Shown here piece by piece: positions 22,563-27,171 of a DNA stretch of 27,171 nt; positions within the stretch are counted from its first letter, which is position 1, and the number at the start of each line of letters is the position of its first letter. The position numbers and the translations under genes are program-made. The stretch is from a virus. The stretch is from positions 1 to 27,171 of the IMG/VR virus record IMGVR_UViG_3300044633_000984, one strand, 5' to 3'. A model generated the notes under the pieces. That model searched no databases. It was not told the DNA's origin and saw nothing but the letters and a program-made list of their open reading frames with translations.

Positions 22563-22637
22563 TGGTTCCTGTGCGAGGGCTCGAACCCCGATCGTCAGTT
22601 TTGAAGACTGCGCTCTAACCAGTTGAGCTACACAAGA
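22563..22637 (-). tRNA. tRNA with anticodon UCA (UGA-reading, suppressor or Sec type)
   Basis: 75 bases with encoded CCA. Acceptor TCTTGTG/CACAGGA pairs at all seven positions (one G-U). D-arm GCTC/GAGC, T-arm CGGGG-TTCGAGC-CCTCG. The anticodon stem that pairs is CAGT/ACTG with the loop CTTCAAA, so anticodon TCA. Taking the loop one base later gives CAA but leaves no stem pairs. The loop is the same as in E. coli tRNA-Sec, but the rest (7-bp acceptor, short variable loop, discriminator A) is not selC-like. It is one base shorter than usual between D-stem and anticodon loop. Confidence 0.75.
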
Positions 22638-22638
22638 T

Positions 22639-22646
22639 TATTTATC
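22639..22646 (-). promoter_or_regulatory. Late promoter match GATAAATA
   Basis: GATAAATA on the minus strand immediately 5' of the UCA tRNA (its first base is 22637). A start at the usual distance would fall inside the tRNA, so its use for the tRNA is doubtful; it could serve 21737-22453. Confidence 0.35.
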
Positions 22647-22658
22647 TACAAACATTCA

Positions 22659-22770
22659 ACGAGCTCGGAAATCATACGGTAGCTTAACTGGATAAAGCCG
22701 TTACAACGAGATATCAGTTCGAGTCTGATACGTAGTGAAGGTGTACAACTTCCAAGATTTCCGAGCTCGT
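22659..22770 (+). other. tRNA-like element without a normal anticodon arm, inside a 15-bp inverted repeat
   Basis: Perfect 15-bp arms (ACGAGCTCGGAAATC at 22659-22673; its complement at 22756-22770) enclose 82 bases. On plus these contain a tRNA-type D-arm (TA-GCTT-AACTGGATA-AAGC, 22680-22698) and T-arm (TATCAG-TTCGAGT-CTGATA, 22712-22730) flanked by TACG/CGTA. Where the anticodon arm should be is only CGTTACAACG. A further hairpin GAAG...CTTC follows the T-arm. It is the only plus-strand tRNA-like sequence in a minus-strand tRNA region. It cannot decode as a normal tRNA. Confidence 0.7.
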
Positions 22771-22775
22771 CAAAA

Positions 22776-22851
22776 TGGTACCAGTAGGAGGGCTCGAACC
22801 TCCGACCTAGCGGTTATCGACCGCTTGCTCTCCCAGCTGAGCTATACTGGC
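22776..22851 (-). tRNA. tRNA-Ile(GAU), with C at position 33
   Basis: 76 bases with encoded CCA. Acceptor GCCAGTA/TACTGGT, anticodon arm AGCGG-TCGATAA-CCGCT, T-loop TTCGAGC, discriminator A. The anticodon is GAT, but the nearly universal U33 is replaced by C. Confidence 0.82.
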
Positions 22852-22865
22852 TTAATTCATTAAGT

Positions 22866-22900
22866 GTATTGTACACTGGTTTTGGGCCAGTGTACAATAC
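22866..22900. repeat. Perfect 14-bp inverted repeat that also forms a symmetrical promoter-like pair
   Basis: GTATTGTACACTGG-TTTTGGG-CCAGTGTACAATAC. As RNA it makes a 14-bp hairpin after the RNA ligase gene and before the Ile tRNA. On both strands it also reads TGTACA-17 bases-TACAAT, one base off the early-type promoter of this phage. It could be terminator, operator or promoter. Confidence 0.7.
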
Positions 22901-22903
22901 TAT

Positions 22904-23980
22904 TTAGTCATTATTTAGCAAATACTTGTTAGAAATTGCCTTGAAAGAAGGTCCATCACGCTCGACATGCTTAAAAACAATGCCTTCACGTTCCTTAGCA
23001 TTATTGAGAATAGAACGACCTTCGGCCATTGACACAATTCCATCAGCCGTAGCATTGACTGGAAGATTGTACAGTCCTAGAACCGGCACATGATCTAGAC
23101 CACATCTCGTAACAACAAACCTACGTGTTTCAGGTGATACGTAAGAACCACCATCAATATCATAGATATTATAAATGTAGAACTTAAGTTCACTCAAGCC
23201 GTAGTAGTTGCCCTGTACTCCAGGACCAACTAGCTCGCCCTGCAGTGCGATGTTCATGTCAATATTAGAAATGATTCTTTCTAGGTTTAAGCTACGCGCA
23301 GCCTTCCAAAATGCATTAGTTTCATCTTCGACGAGCTCAAGATTACGCGAGCAAACGCCGAACTGGCCGTTATTCCAGTATACAGTCATTGACGAACCTT
23401 CAAGCTTCTCGGTAACTTCCCAAAGCATATCAGGAACTTCTCGGGGAGAGCCGTCCCAATGGTTCATATCAGAAGTCCACTTGGCCAATTCCTTGGTCAT
23501 GTTCTGAACACGTTCCTCGTCAGTCTTAGGAATGAATGACGGGAAATTACCCTTTACAATACCAGCAAGCTTAGCATTAATAGGCTTCTCCCACTTCTTA
23601 ATGCCTAGAATAGCAGTGAGATCATATCCTTCAACGAACTCATTTTCATCAGCTGGAACCGGCATATACACAAGAATATCCTTGATCGGCAGGATCAAGC
23701 CCTGAGAAATCTGGCCGCGAAGCTTGATTGTACGAAGACGAGCACCGACAACACCTTCATATGTCTTCGGGTTCTTATCGAGGAACGCAGCGATGCTGCA
23801 AGGAATCCACGAATCAATCTCAAAGTACACAACCAAATCACCAACGTTAAAACGGTTGACCTTGGCAGTTACAAGCTTCCACCCGTCTACTGTGGCACAC
23901 TCGATACGGTCTGCTCCTTCAATAGGCTCTAGAGCAGAAATTCTACGGATAGACGCTAGCTTTCTTGTAGTATCAGTCAT
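22904..23980 (-). CDS. RNA ligase, Rnl5/DraRnl-like, with N-terminal OB domain
   Basis: 358 residues from ATG 23980 (AGAGG 6-7 bases upstream); an in-frame ATG at 24004 lies inside the upstream gene and is rejected. Residues 1-100 (RRISALEPIEGADRIECATVDGWKLVTAKVNRFNVGDLVVYFEIDS) are the OB-like domain of the DRB0094-type RNA ligases. Motif I is TEKLEGSS with K192 as the adenylated lysine; ALQGELVGPG is motif III-like, REGIVFKHV motif IV and SFKAISNKYL motif V. Such enzymes seal 3'-OH/5'-phosphate nicks in RNA. The start overlaps the nucleotidyltransferase stop by 8 bases (ATGACTGA), so the two are made together. Confidence 0.9.
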   Translation of the reverse strand: MTDTTRKLASIRRISALEPIEGADRIECATVDGWKLVTAKVNRFNVGDLVVYFEIDSWIPCSIAAFLDKNPKTYEGVVGARLRTIKLRGQISQGLILPIKDILVYMPVPADENEFVEGYDLTAILGIKKWEKPINAKLAGIVKGNFPSFIPKTDEERVQNMTKELAKWTSDMNHWDGSPREVPDMLWEVTEKLEGSSMTVYWNNGQFGVCSRNLELVEDETNAFWKAARSLNLERIISNIDMNIALQGELVGPGVQGNYYGLSELKFYIYNIYDIDGGSYVSPETRRFVVTRCGLDHVPVLGLYNLPVNATADGIVSMAEGRSILNNAKEREGIVFKHVERDGPSFKAISNKYLLNND

Positions 23981-24836
23981 TTTCGCCTCTAAACACCAGA
24001 TCAATCAGGTCCATAATATATGCACGATCCCAGATATTATTCTCTTCCTTATTTTGTTCCATCTTTCGAATAAGGTCGAGAAAATACATGTAATCTACGC
24101 CGATAAGCTGTTCCTTCAGAACATCGACGTTCTTTAGGTCTAGCTCATTAATATCCCAAGCAATCTTTAGCATATCACCGGCAGTGATAGTCCAACCACG
24201 CTCGATAAACTTCTTAATCCTAAACATAGAACACAACGGATACTTAGATCCGGTATATACTAGTTCTTTCGCTAGTGTTGCAGCTAGAGCCGCACCATTA
24301 AACACTACACCGTTTGCATTTGTCCAATAATTCTTGGTATGAACAAAATCATAGTTCTCATGAATAACGTCCGGATCACCGACAAACCTGAAGATCAACT
24401 GGATCTTATCGGAGAGGGTAATAGCATTTGCAGAGATAAAGAGCGGCTCATACTTCTCAGTATCAACCGAAGTCATAACGTTAAAATTGAAAGTAGAATC
24501 AGCAGTAATAAAGTTCTTATGCTTTACTTCAAGACAAACGCCTGAGTTATCACCACGGGGAGTAATAACAAACGTTTCAAGGTTAGTCATCTTTGCTGCA
24601 TAATACTGAGCTAGATCAGTAGCAAGAGTAATGTCAGAAAAGTACACGTCGAAATCGTTAGGTATCTCACCTAGAAGCATCGAAGTGATCGCACCGCCAG
24701 TGACGATAACCGCAGGACGAATTCTAATTCGGAGCTGCTCATTATCAACAGTTTTGATCCACTTATCAATCTTCTTAGAGATAATATCGTTAATCGTGCG
24801 CTTCTTCATGCCGCGCGGAACATTCACTTCAGACAT
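23973..24836 (-). CDS. Pol beta-type nucleotidyltransferase (CCA-adding/poly(A) polymerase-like head)
   Basis: 287 residues. AVIVTGGAITSMLLGEIPNDFDVYF (about residues 43-67) has the GG-x(n)-G and D-x-D catalytic pattern of tRNA nucleotidyltransferases and poly(A) polymerases. TFNFNVMTS and LSDKIQLIFRFVGDP follow as the palm and start of the helical part. No full CCA-enzyme neck/body domain is evident, so the added nucleotide and target are unknown. It stops with TGA inside the RNA ligase start (ATGACTGA). Placed among tRNA genes with an RNA ligase, an RNA 3'-end role is likely but inferred. Upstream gene overlaps its start by 8 bases. Confidence 0.82.
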   Translation of the reverse strand: MSEVNVPRGMKKRTINDIISKKIDKWIKTVDNEQLRIRIRPAVIVTGGAITSMLLGEIPNDFDVYFSDITLATDLAQYYAAKMTNLETFVITPRGDNSGVCLEVKHKNFITADSTFNFNVMTSVDTEKYEPLFISANAITLSDKIQLIFRFVGDPDVIHENYDFVHTKNYWTNANGVVFNGAALAATLAKELVYTGSKYPLCSMFRIKKFIERGWTITAGDMLKIAWDINELDLKNVDVLKEQLIGVDYMYFLDLIRKMEQNKEENNIWDRAYIMDLIDLVFRGEND

Positions 24837-25005
24837 AATAAACTTTGTTTAGACGTTCAGTAATTTCACCTTGTTCTGCTTGATCCAATTTTTTCCAAGC
24901 ATTAGCATATTCATCATGCATAATTTGGAAAATATTAGGATCAAAACTTTTACCAGAACAATACTCTATTAAAAATAAAAACCGATCAACAAACATTTTT
25001 GTCAT
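24829..25005 (-). CDS. Hypothetical small protein
   Basis: 58 residues from ATG 25005 (MTKMFVDRFLFLIEYCSGKSF...). A longer frame would enter the His tRNA and is rejected. The C-terminal half (HDEYANAWKKLDQAEQGEITERLNKVYYV) is helical and acidic. GGTG lies about 8 bases upstream. It overlaps the nucleotidyltransferase start by 8 bases, so it is the first gene of that unit. No function recognised. Confidence 0.7.
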   Translation of the reverse strand: MTKMFVDRFLFLIEYCSGKSFDPNIFQIMHDEYANAWKKLDQAEQGEITERLNKVYYV

Positions 25006-25019
25006 AATACACCAAATGG

Positions 25020-25095
25020 GGTGATGGGTGGGACTCGAACCCACAAGATCCGGAGTCACAAACCGGTGCGTCTACCAATATTCCGCCACCAACAC
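25020..25095 (-). tRNA. tRNA-His(GUG), irregular
   Basis: Anticodon region CCGG-(T)TTGTGAC(T)-CCGG gives GTG, and T-arm GTGGG-TTCGAGT-CCCAC is perfect. The discriminator is C, a His identity base. The base before the 5' end is T, not the G-1 usual for tRNA-His, and the acceptor stem has one T-T mismatch. D-arm is only 3 bp. Confidence 0.75.
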
Positions 25096-25109
25096 AAACT
25101 ACTTCAAAA

Positions 25110-25186
25110 TGGTGCCCCAGTCAGGAATCGAACCTGCTTCCCGGGTTTACAAAACCCGACCTCATCCGGTTAAAGGCTTCAGGGGC
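25110..25186 (-). tRNA. tRNA-Thr(UGU)
   Basis: 77 bases with encoded CCA. Acceptor GCCCCTG/CTGGGGC (one mismatch), anticodon arm CGGGT-TTTGTAA-ACCCG giving TGT, T-loop TTCGATT, discriminator A. Confidence 0.9.
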
Positions 25187-25265
25187 ATAAAATACTGGAC
25201 GGGTCTCACGTTTTCGACCAACCCTTACCGACATTGCGACCTTCCACAGGTATTCGGCTAACATA
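25187..25265 (-). other. tRNA-sized gap with a repeated motif, unassigned
   Basis: 79 bases between tRNA-Thr and tRNA-Asn with no tRNA signature. On minus it contains GGGTTGGTCGAAAACGTGAGAC, closed by GGGT/ACCC. A similar stretch is in the gap 25342-25419. It may be a processing element or decayed tRNA. Confidence 0.4.
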
Positions 25266-25341
25266 TGGCTCCCAGGGCAGGGCTCGAACCTGCGACCACC
25301 GAGTTAACAGCTCGGCGCTCTACCAACTGAGCTACCTAGGA
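25266..25341 (-). tRNA. tRNA-Asn(GUU)
   Basis: 76 bases with encoded CCA. Acceptor TCCTAGG/CCTGGGA, anticodon arm CCGAG-CTGTTAA-CTCGG giving GTT, T-loop TTCGAGC, discriminator G. Confidence 0.93.
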
Positions 25342-25354
25342 ATAATCTACAAAA

Positions 25355-25398
25355 AAAGAAAGGCACGTCTTACAGTTTCGTCAACCCGCGTGCTTAAG
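25355..25398 (-). terminator. Possible terminator 5' of tRNA-Asn
   Basis: On minus AAGCACG ... CGTGCCTT (7 bp with a bulged C, long loop holding GGGTTGACGAAACTGTAAGA) followed by TCTTTTTTT. The U run is good but the loop is long, so it could instead be a structured leader. Confidence 0.45.
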
Positions 25399-25405
25399 TG
25401 TTAAT

Positions 25406-25413
25406 TATTTATC
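25406..25413 (-). promoter_or_regulatory. Late promoter match GATAAATA
   Basis: GATAAATA on the minus strand between the HTH gene and tRNA-Asn; would transcribe the hairpin at 25355-25398 and the tRNAs beyond. Confidence 0.45.
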
Positions 25414-25419
25414 TTGCTT

Positions 25420-25689
25420 TTAGCCAGCAAGACCGGTCAAACGAGAACCGTACGTATTAACTACAGCAGCAACGACAGCCTTACGGGCAGAACCCATACG
25501 GTACTTGGTATACTTGCCGAAGTCACCATTCTTGCGATTCGAGTAGATCGAATAGCCATTACGACGAAGATACGCAATCGTAGCAGTCGGATTAGCAATT
25601 CCGAACTTCGAAGCAATCTGGGCTTCGGTATACTGAGCACCGTTAGTAAGCGAACGGGCGAGACGAGCAGAGTTAGAATTAGTGCGCAT
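25420..25689 (-). CDS. Small helix-turn-helix DNA-binding protein
   Basis: 89 residues. YTEAQIASKFGIANPTATIAYLRRNGYSIYSNRK (about 20-53) reads as a winged helix-turn-helix: helix 2 TEAQIASKFG, turn, recognition helix NPTATIAYLRRNG, then a wing (YSIYSNRKNGDFGKYTKYRMG). Proteins of this style are common small regulators in T4-like phages of alphaproteobacteria. AAGGA lies upstream with a long spacer before ATG 25689. It follows the 57-residue gene and shares its sigma70-like promoter. Confidence 0.75.
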   Translation of the reverse strand: MRTNSNSARLARSLTNGAQYTEAQIASKFGIANPTATIAYLRRNGYSIYSNRKNGDFGKYTKYRMGSARKAVVAAVVNTYGSRLTGLAG

Positions 25690-25707
25690 TATATATGTAT
25701 CCTTTTA

Positions 25708-25881
25708 TTACAACATATCAATTAGACGATCAGACTCATCGACAGCGCGAACCCTAAGATCCGGCTGCCGCTCCTTGGCCTGCTGCATTTCAATAAGTAC
25801 CCTTTGCATATCGTTCGCATCGGTTGAATTTACAGTCTGCCAATTTCCATTATTTTGAACTTGAATATAAATTCTATCCAT
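25708..25881 (-). CDS. Hypothetical small protein, 57 residues
   Basis: Starts MDRIYIQVQNNGNWQTVNST and ends DESDRLIDML. Two beta strands followed by a helix (DANDMQRVLIEMQQAKERQPD) suggest a small alpha/beta fold; no family recognised. AAAGGTG lies before ATG 25881 and a sigma70-like promoter is 40 bases upstream, so this is probably an early gene, upstream of the HTH gene. Confidence 0.75.
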   Translation of the reverse strand: MDRIYIQVQNNGNWQTVNSTDANDMQRVLIEMQQAKERQPDLRVRAVDESDRLIDML

Positions 25882-25920
25882 TTTGCACCTTTACATAATA
25901 ACCACCATTATTGTTTAATC

Positions 25921-25949
25921 ATTATACACTGATTAGAATGGTTTGTACA
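25921..25949 (-). promoter_or_regulatory. Sigma70-like promoter (TGTACA-N17-TATAAT)
   Basis: TGTACA, 17 bases, TATAAT on the minus strand; TG directly before TATAAT. It precedes the 57-residue gene and the HTH gene. Confidence 0.75.
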
Positions 25950-26418
25950 TAGTTATTTTTAGTTGTGAATCATACCGGTATTCTGAAATTGTACAACCAG
26001 CTTCATAAAGCATATTCTTAGACATTTCCCACGAAGAAATCCAAGGCTCATGAATCTTTTCAGGATAACAAACAATGACTTTGCTTATGCCAGCCTGAAT
26101 AATACCTTTAGCACATTCTGAACAAAGCGGAAGACCCCAGATATACATATGGGCATTCAACAATGACAAACCTAGAAGTGAAGCGTTATAGATACAATTC
26201 ATTTCGGCATGGATTGTATACTTGTACTTTGTAATTCTTTCTTCTAGACGCTCAGGCAAATCTTGTAGGGCTCTAGGGAATCCATTATATCCCTGAGTAA
26301 GAATTTGGCCATAATGTGGTTTAACTGTTACAGCACCAACCTGTGTCGAAGGATCTTTAGACCAAGTCGATACTTCTTTAGCTACCCTGAGATATCTCAG
26401 GTCCCACTTATCAGACAC
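25933..26418 (-). CDS. dCMP deaminase
   Basis: 161 residues with a GTG start at 26418 (VSDKWDLRYLRVAKEVSTWSKDP...), chosen because the frame further upstream lies within another gene and GGTG precedes this GTG. The zinc/catalytic motif is YTIHAEMNCIYNA (HAE), with the second part GLPLCSECAKGIIQAG (PxxxC-x-x-C). STQVGAVTV and YNGFPR are typical of T4-type dCMP deaminases. It makes dUMP for ThyX. The start overlaps the upstream stop (GTGTCTGA), indicating coupling. The promoter at 25921-25949 lies across its stop codon region. Confidence 0.93.
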   Translation of the reverse strand: MSDKWDLRYLRVAKEVSTWSKDPSTQVGAVTVKPHYGQILTQGYNGFPRALQDLPERLEERITKYKYTIHAEMNCIYNASLLGLSLLNAHMYIWGLPLCSECAKGIIQAGISKVIVCYPEKIHEPWISSWEMSKNMLYEAGCTISEYRYDSQLKITMYKPF

Positions 26419-26677
26419 GCTTTTCACCGTTTTGATACTTGGTAACGAATGTTGAGCTAACAAAATCGCTATTAGGCGTAACAATAGTCTCAAGAATCCA
26501 CTTGTTCTTTAGTTCTTTACATACGGTATCTAGACAGTAAACTTCATCTACCATAGTTTCAGGAGTAGTTTGAGTCTTGGCGCGCCAAGACCGGATGCCG
26601 TATACATGTGGACCACATCGCACGCCCTTAATCTTTGACTTAGATTTAGAGCACTTACACAATTCAATATTTGACAT
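26411..26677 (-). CDS. Hypothetical Cys-containing small protein
   Basis: 88 residues from ATG 26677 (MSNIELCKCSKSKSKIKGVRCG...); a longer frame runs into the Leu tRNA and is rejected. AGGA lies upstream. C7, C9 and C21 plus H24 near the N-terminus could bind a metal; two further Cys are in YCLDTVCKEL. The stop is TGA, directly followed by TAA (TGATAA), so it ends with tandem stops. No function recognised. Confidence 0.7.
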   Translation of the reverse strand: MSNIELCKCSKSKSKIKGVRCGPHVYGIRSWRAKTQTTPETMVDEVYCLDTVCKELKNKWILETIVTPNSDFVSSTFVTKYQNGEKRV

Positions 26678-26694
26678 AATATATCCTGCTAATT

Positions 26695-26779
26695 TGGTGC
26701 CCCCTGCCGGACTTGAACCAGCACGGCCTAAACCGGCGCATTTTAAGTGCGCTGTGTCTACCAATTCCACCAAGGGGGC
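26695..26779 (-). tRNA. tRNA-Leu(UAA)
   Basis: 85 bases with encoded CCA. Perfect acceptor GCCCCCT/AGGGGGC, Leu-type D-arm (GTGGAATTGGTAGACAC), anticodon arm GCGCA-CTTAAAA-TGCGC giving TAA, long variable arm, discriminator A. Confidence 0.94.
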
Positions 26780-26792
26780 ATATTCATAATTA

Positions 26793-26885
26793 TGGTACCC
26801 GTACCCGGAGTCGAACCGAGACTGTGCTCCTATCTAGAGCTAAACCGATCATAAGGCGGGTGTTCTACCATTAAACTATACGGGG
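26793..26885 (-). tRNA. Atypical class II tRNA, isotype unclear
   Basis: 93 bases with encoded CCA. Acceptor CCCCGTA/TACGGGT (six pairs) and T-arm CTCGG-TTCGACT-CCGGG are sound. A long variable arm GCTC-TAGATAG-GAGC is present. The anticodon arm is poor: with loop CTTATGA the anticodon would be TAT (Ile), but only three stem pairs form. The isotype is not secure. Confidence 0.6.
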
Positions 26886-26892
26886 CTAATTC

Positions 26893-26900
26893 TATTTATC
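26893..26900 (-). promoter_or_regulatory. Late promoter match GATAAATA
   Basis: GATAAATA on the minus strand between the two atypical tRNAs, 7 bases before the 5' end of the class II tRNA. Confidence 0.4.
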
Positions 26901-26905
26901 TAAAA

Positions 26906-26988
26906 TGGCCCAGGCGGAGGGACTCGAACCCCCATTTGCAGCTCCAATTACGATTAGAGAGGTAGAAACTCTCCTCGACTACGCCTAG
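26906..26988 (-). tRNA. tRNA-like gene, possibly Arg(UCU), with no normal D-arm
   Basis: 83 bases with encoded CCA. Acceptor CTAGGCG/CGCCTGG and T-arm GGGGG-TTCGAGT-CCCTC are good. A strong hairpin GAGAG-TTTCTAC-CTCTC would give anticodon TCT, but it begins only six bases after positions 8-9, leaving no D-arm. About 23 bases then separate it from the T-arm. Either a D-armless tRNA, a decayed one, or the hairpin replaces the D-arm. Confidence 0.55.
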
Positions 26989-26991
26989 TAA

Positions 26992-27171
26992 TTAAATGTC
27001 TCGCTTAGAACCGTACACAGCGACAGTAACAGGATGGAAAAGCTTACCATCGTTAGTTAGTCGAATGTAACGGACTGTCACATCACCGCCGATATACTTG
27101 TCCTTGTTCTCAAGCAGTTCCTTAGTAAATGCCTGAGTGCCACGGAGACCAGTCGACTGGGTAGTTCCATT
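26992..27171 (-). CDS. C-terminal end of a protein, possibly an ATP-dependent ligase OB domain (partial)
   Basis: The last 59 residues before TAA 26992, running off the right edge. The end, KYIGGDVTVRYIRLTNDGKLFHPVTVAVYGSKRDI, resembles the C-terminal OB strand of phage ATP-dependent DNA ligases (G-x-x-x-T-V-x-Y-x-x-x-T-x-D-G-x-x-x-x-P-V). The preceding STGLRGTQAFTKELLENKD fits as well. No catalytic motif is in view, so the call is tentative. Confidence 0.5.
   Translation of the reverse strand, partial: NGTTQSTGLRGTQAFTKELLENKDKYIGGDVTVRYIRLTNDGKLFHPVTVAVYGSKRDI

Noticed and set aside
25342-25413. Hammerhead ribozyme suggested by GACGAAAC near the tRNAs
   Set aside because: The other conserved core part, CTGATGA, is not found within reach on the same strand.
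26411-26773. Longer start for the 88-residue protein (through 26773)
   Set aside because: The extra N-terminus is translated from the Leu tRNA gene; ATG 26677 has a proper ribosome binding site.
1-27171. CRISPR array, insertion sequence, integrase or attachment sites
   Set aside because: No regularly spaced repeats, transposase or integrase motifs were seen; the PAFGKK repeats are coding and the 15-bp inverted repeat lacks flanking duplications.
1-27171. Genome-wide reassignment of UGA because of the UCA tRNA
   Set aside because: All large genes (polymerase, nrdA, helicase, endolysin) read through fully in the standard code, and UGA serves as a stop in several genes, so at most partial readthrough is possible.

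Overview
The window is part of a large, strictly lytic, T4-like myovirus genome. It carries the T4-type replication and recombination set: family B DNA polymerase, UvsX recombinase, gp41-type helicase and gp61-type primase. It also has ribonucleotide reductase, a tRNA cluster, and matches to the T4 late promoter TATAAATA in front of many genes. Several proteins (the virion protein ending in the GGRAGRVHWETLVAG pattern, the DUF7207-like protein, the LRLFAKYYQHLW protein, the 3-TM gene-transfer-agent-type holin, ThyX) are of kinds I associate with T4-like phages of cyanobacteria and alphaproteobacteria. An alphaproteobacterial host is therefore an inference, not shown by the sequence. Almost every gene is on the minus strand; only the two spanin genes, and one tRNA-like structure, read on plus.

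Layout from left to right: (1) 1-4935, nucleotide metabolism and priming: nrdB (partial), nrdA, thyX, primase. (2) 5007-8698, small proteins and late virion-type proteins, including a repeat-rich 455-residue protein. (3) 8888-12235, three late-type enzyme genes (nucleotidyltransferase, a ligase-like KxDG protein, a HAD phosphatase), then a strongly AT-rich nuclease-like gene. (4) 12268-12413, a compact candidate non-coding RNA with its own late promoter and terminator. (5) 12405-17557, a 32-residue gene, helicase, uvsX and DNA polymerase. (6) 17627-21092, small genes, the spanin pair on plus, two Gln tRNAs, a GNAT acetyltransferase, holin and endolysin. (7) 21120-26988, tRNA genes mixed with RNA-handling enzymes (RNA ligase, a CCA-adding-type nucleotidyltransferase, a PTH2-like protein), a small HTH protein and dCMP deaminase. 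(8) At the right edge, the end of a possible ATP-dependent ligase.

Two promoter classes can be read directly. One is the late class [T/C/G/A]ATAAATA. The other is a sigma70-like class, TGTAC(A/T)-17 bases-TATAAT, seen in four exact-spacing copies plus one symmetrical variant; it precedes the primase, the DNA polymerase and two small genes, as expected of early promoters.

The most interesting points are: the enzyme group at 8888-11311, two members of which carry N-termini resembling T4 capsid-targeting sequences and so may be packaged; the stand-alone structured RNA at about 12400-12268; a tRNA with anticodon UCA (UGA-reading); a plus-strand tRNA-like element without a usable anticodon arm inside a perfect 15-bp inverted repeat; and an RNA ligase/nucleotidyltransferase pair next to the tRNAs. 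Everything here was read by eye, without database searches or folding software.
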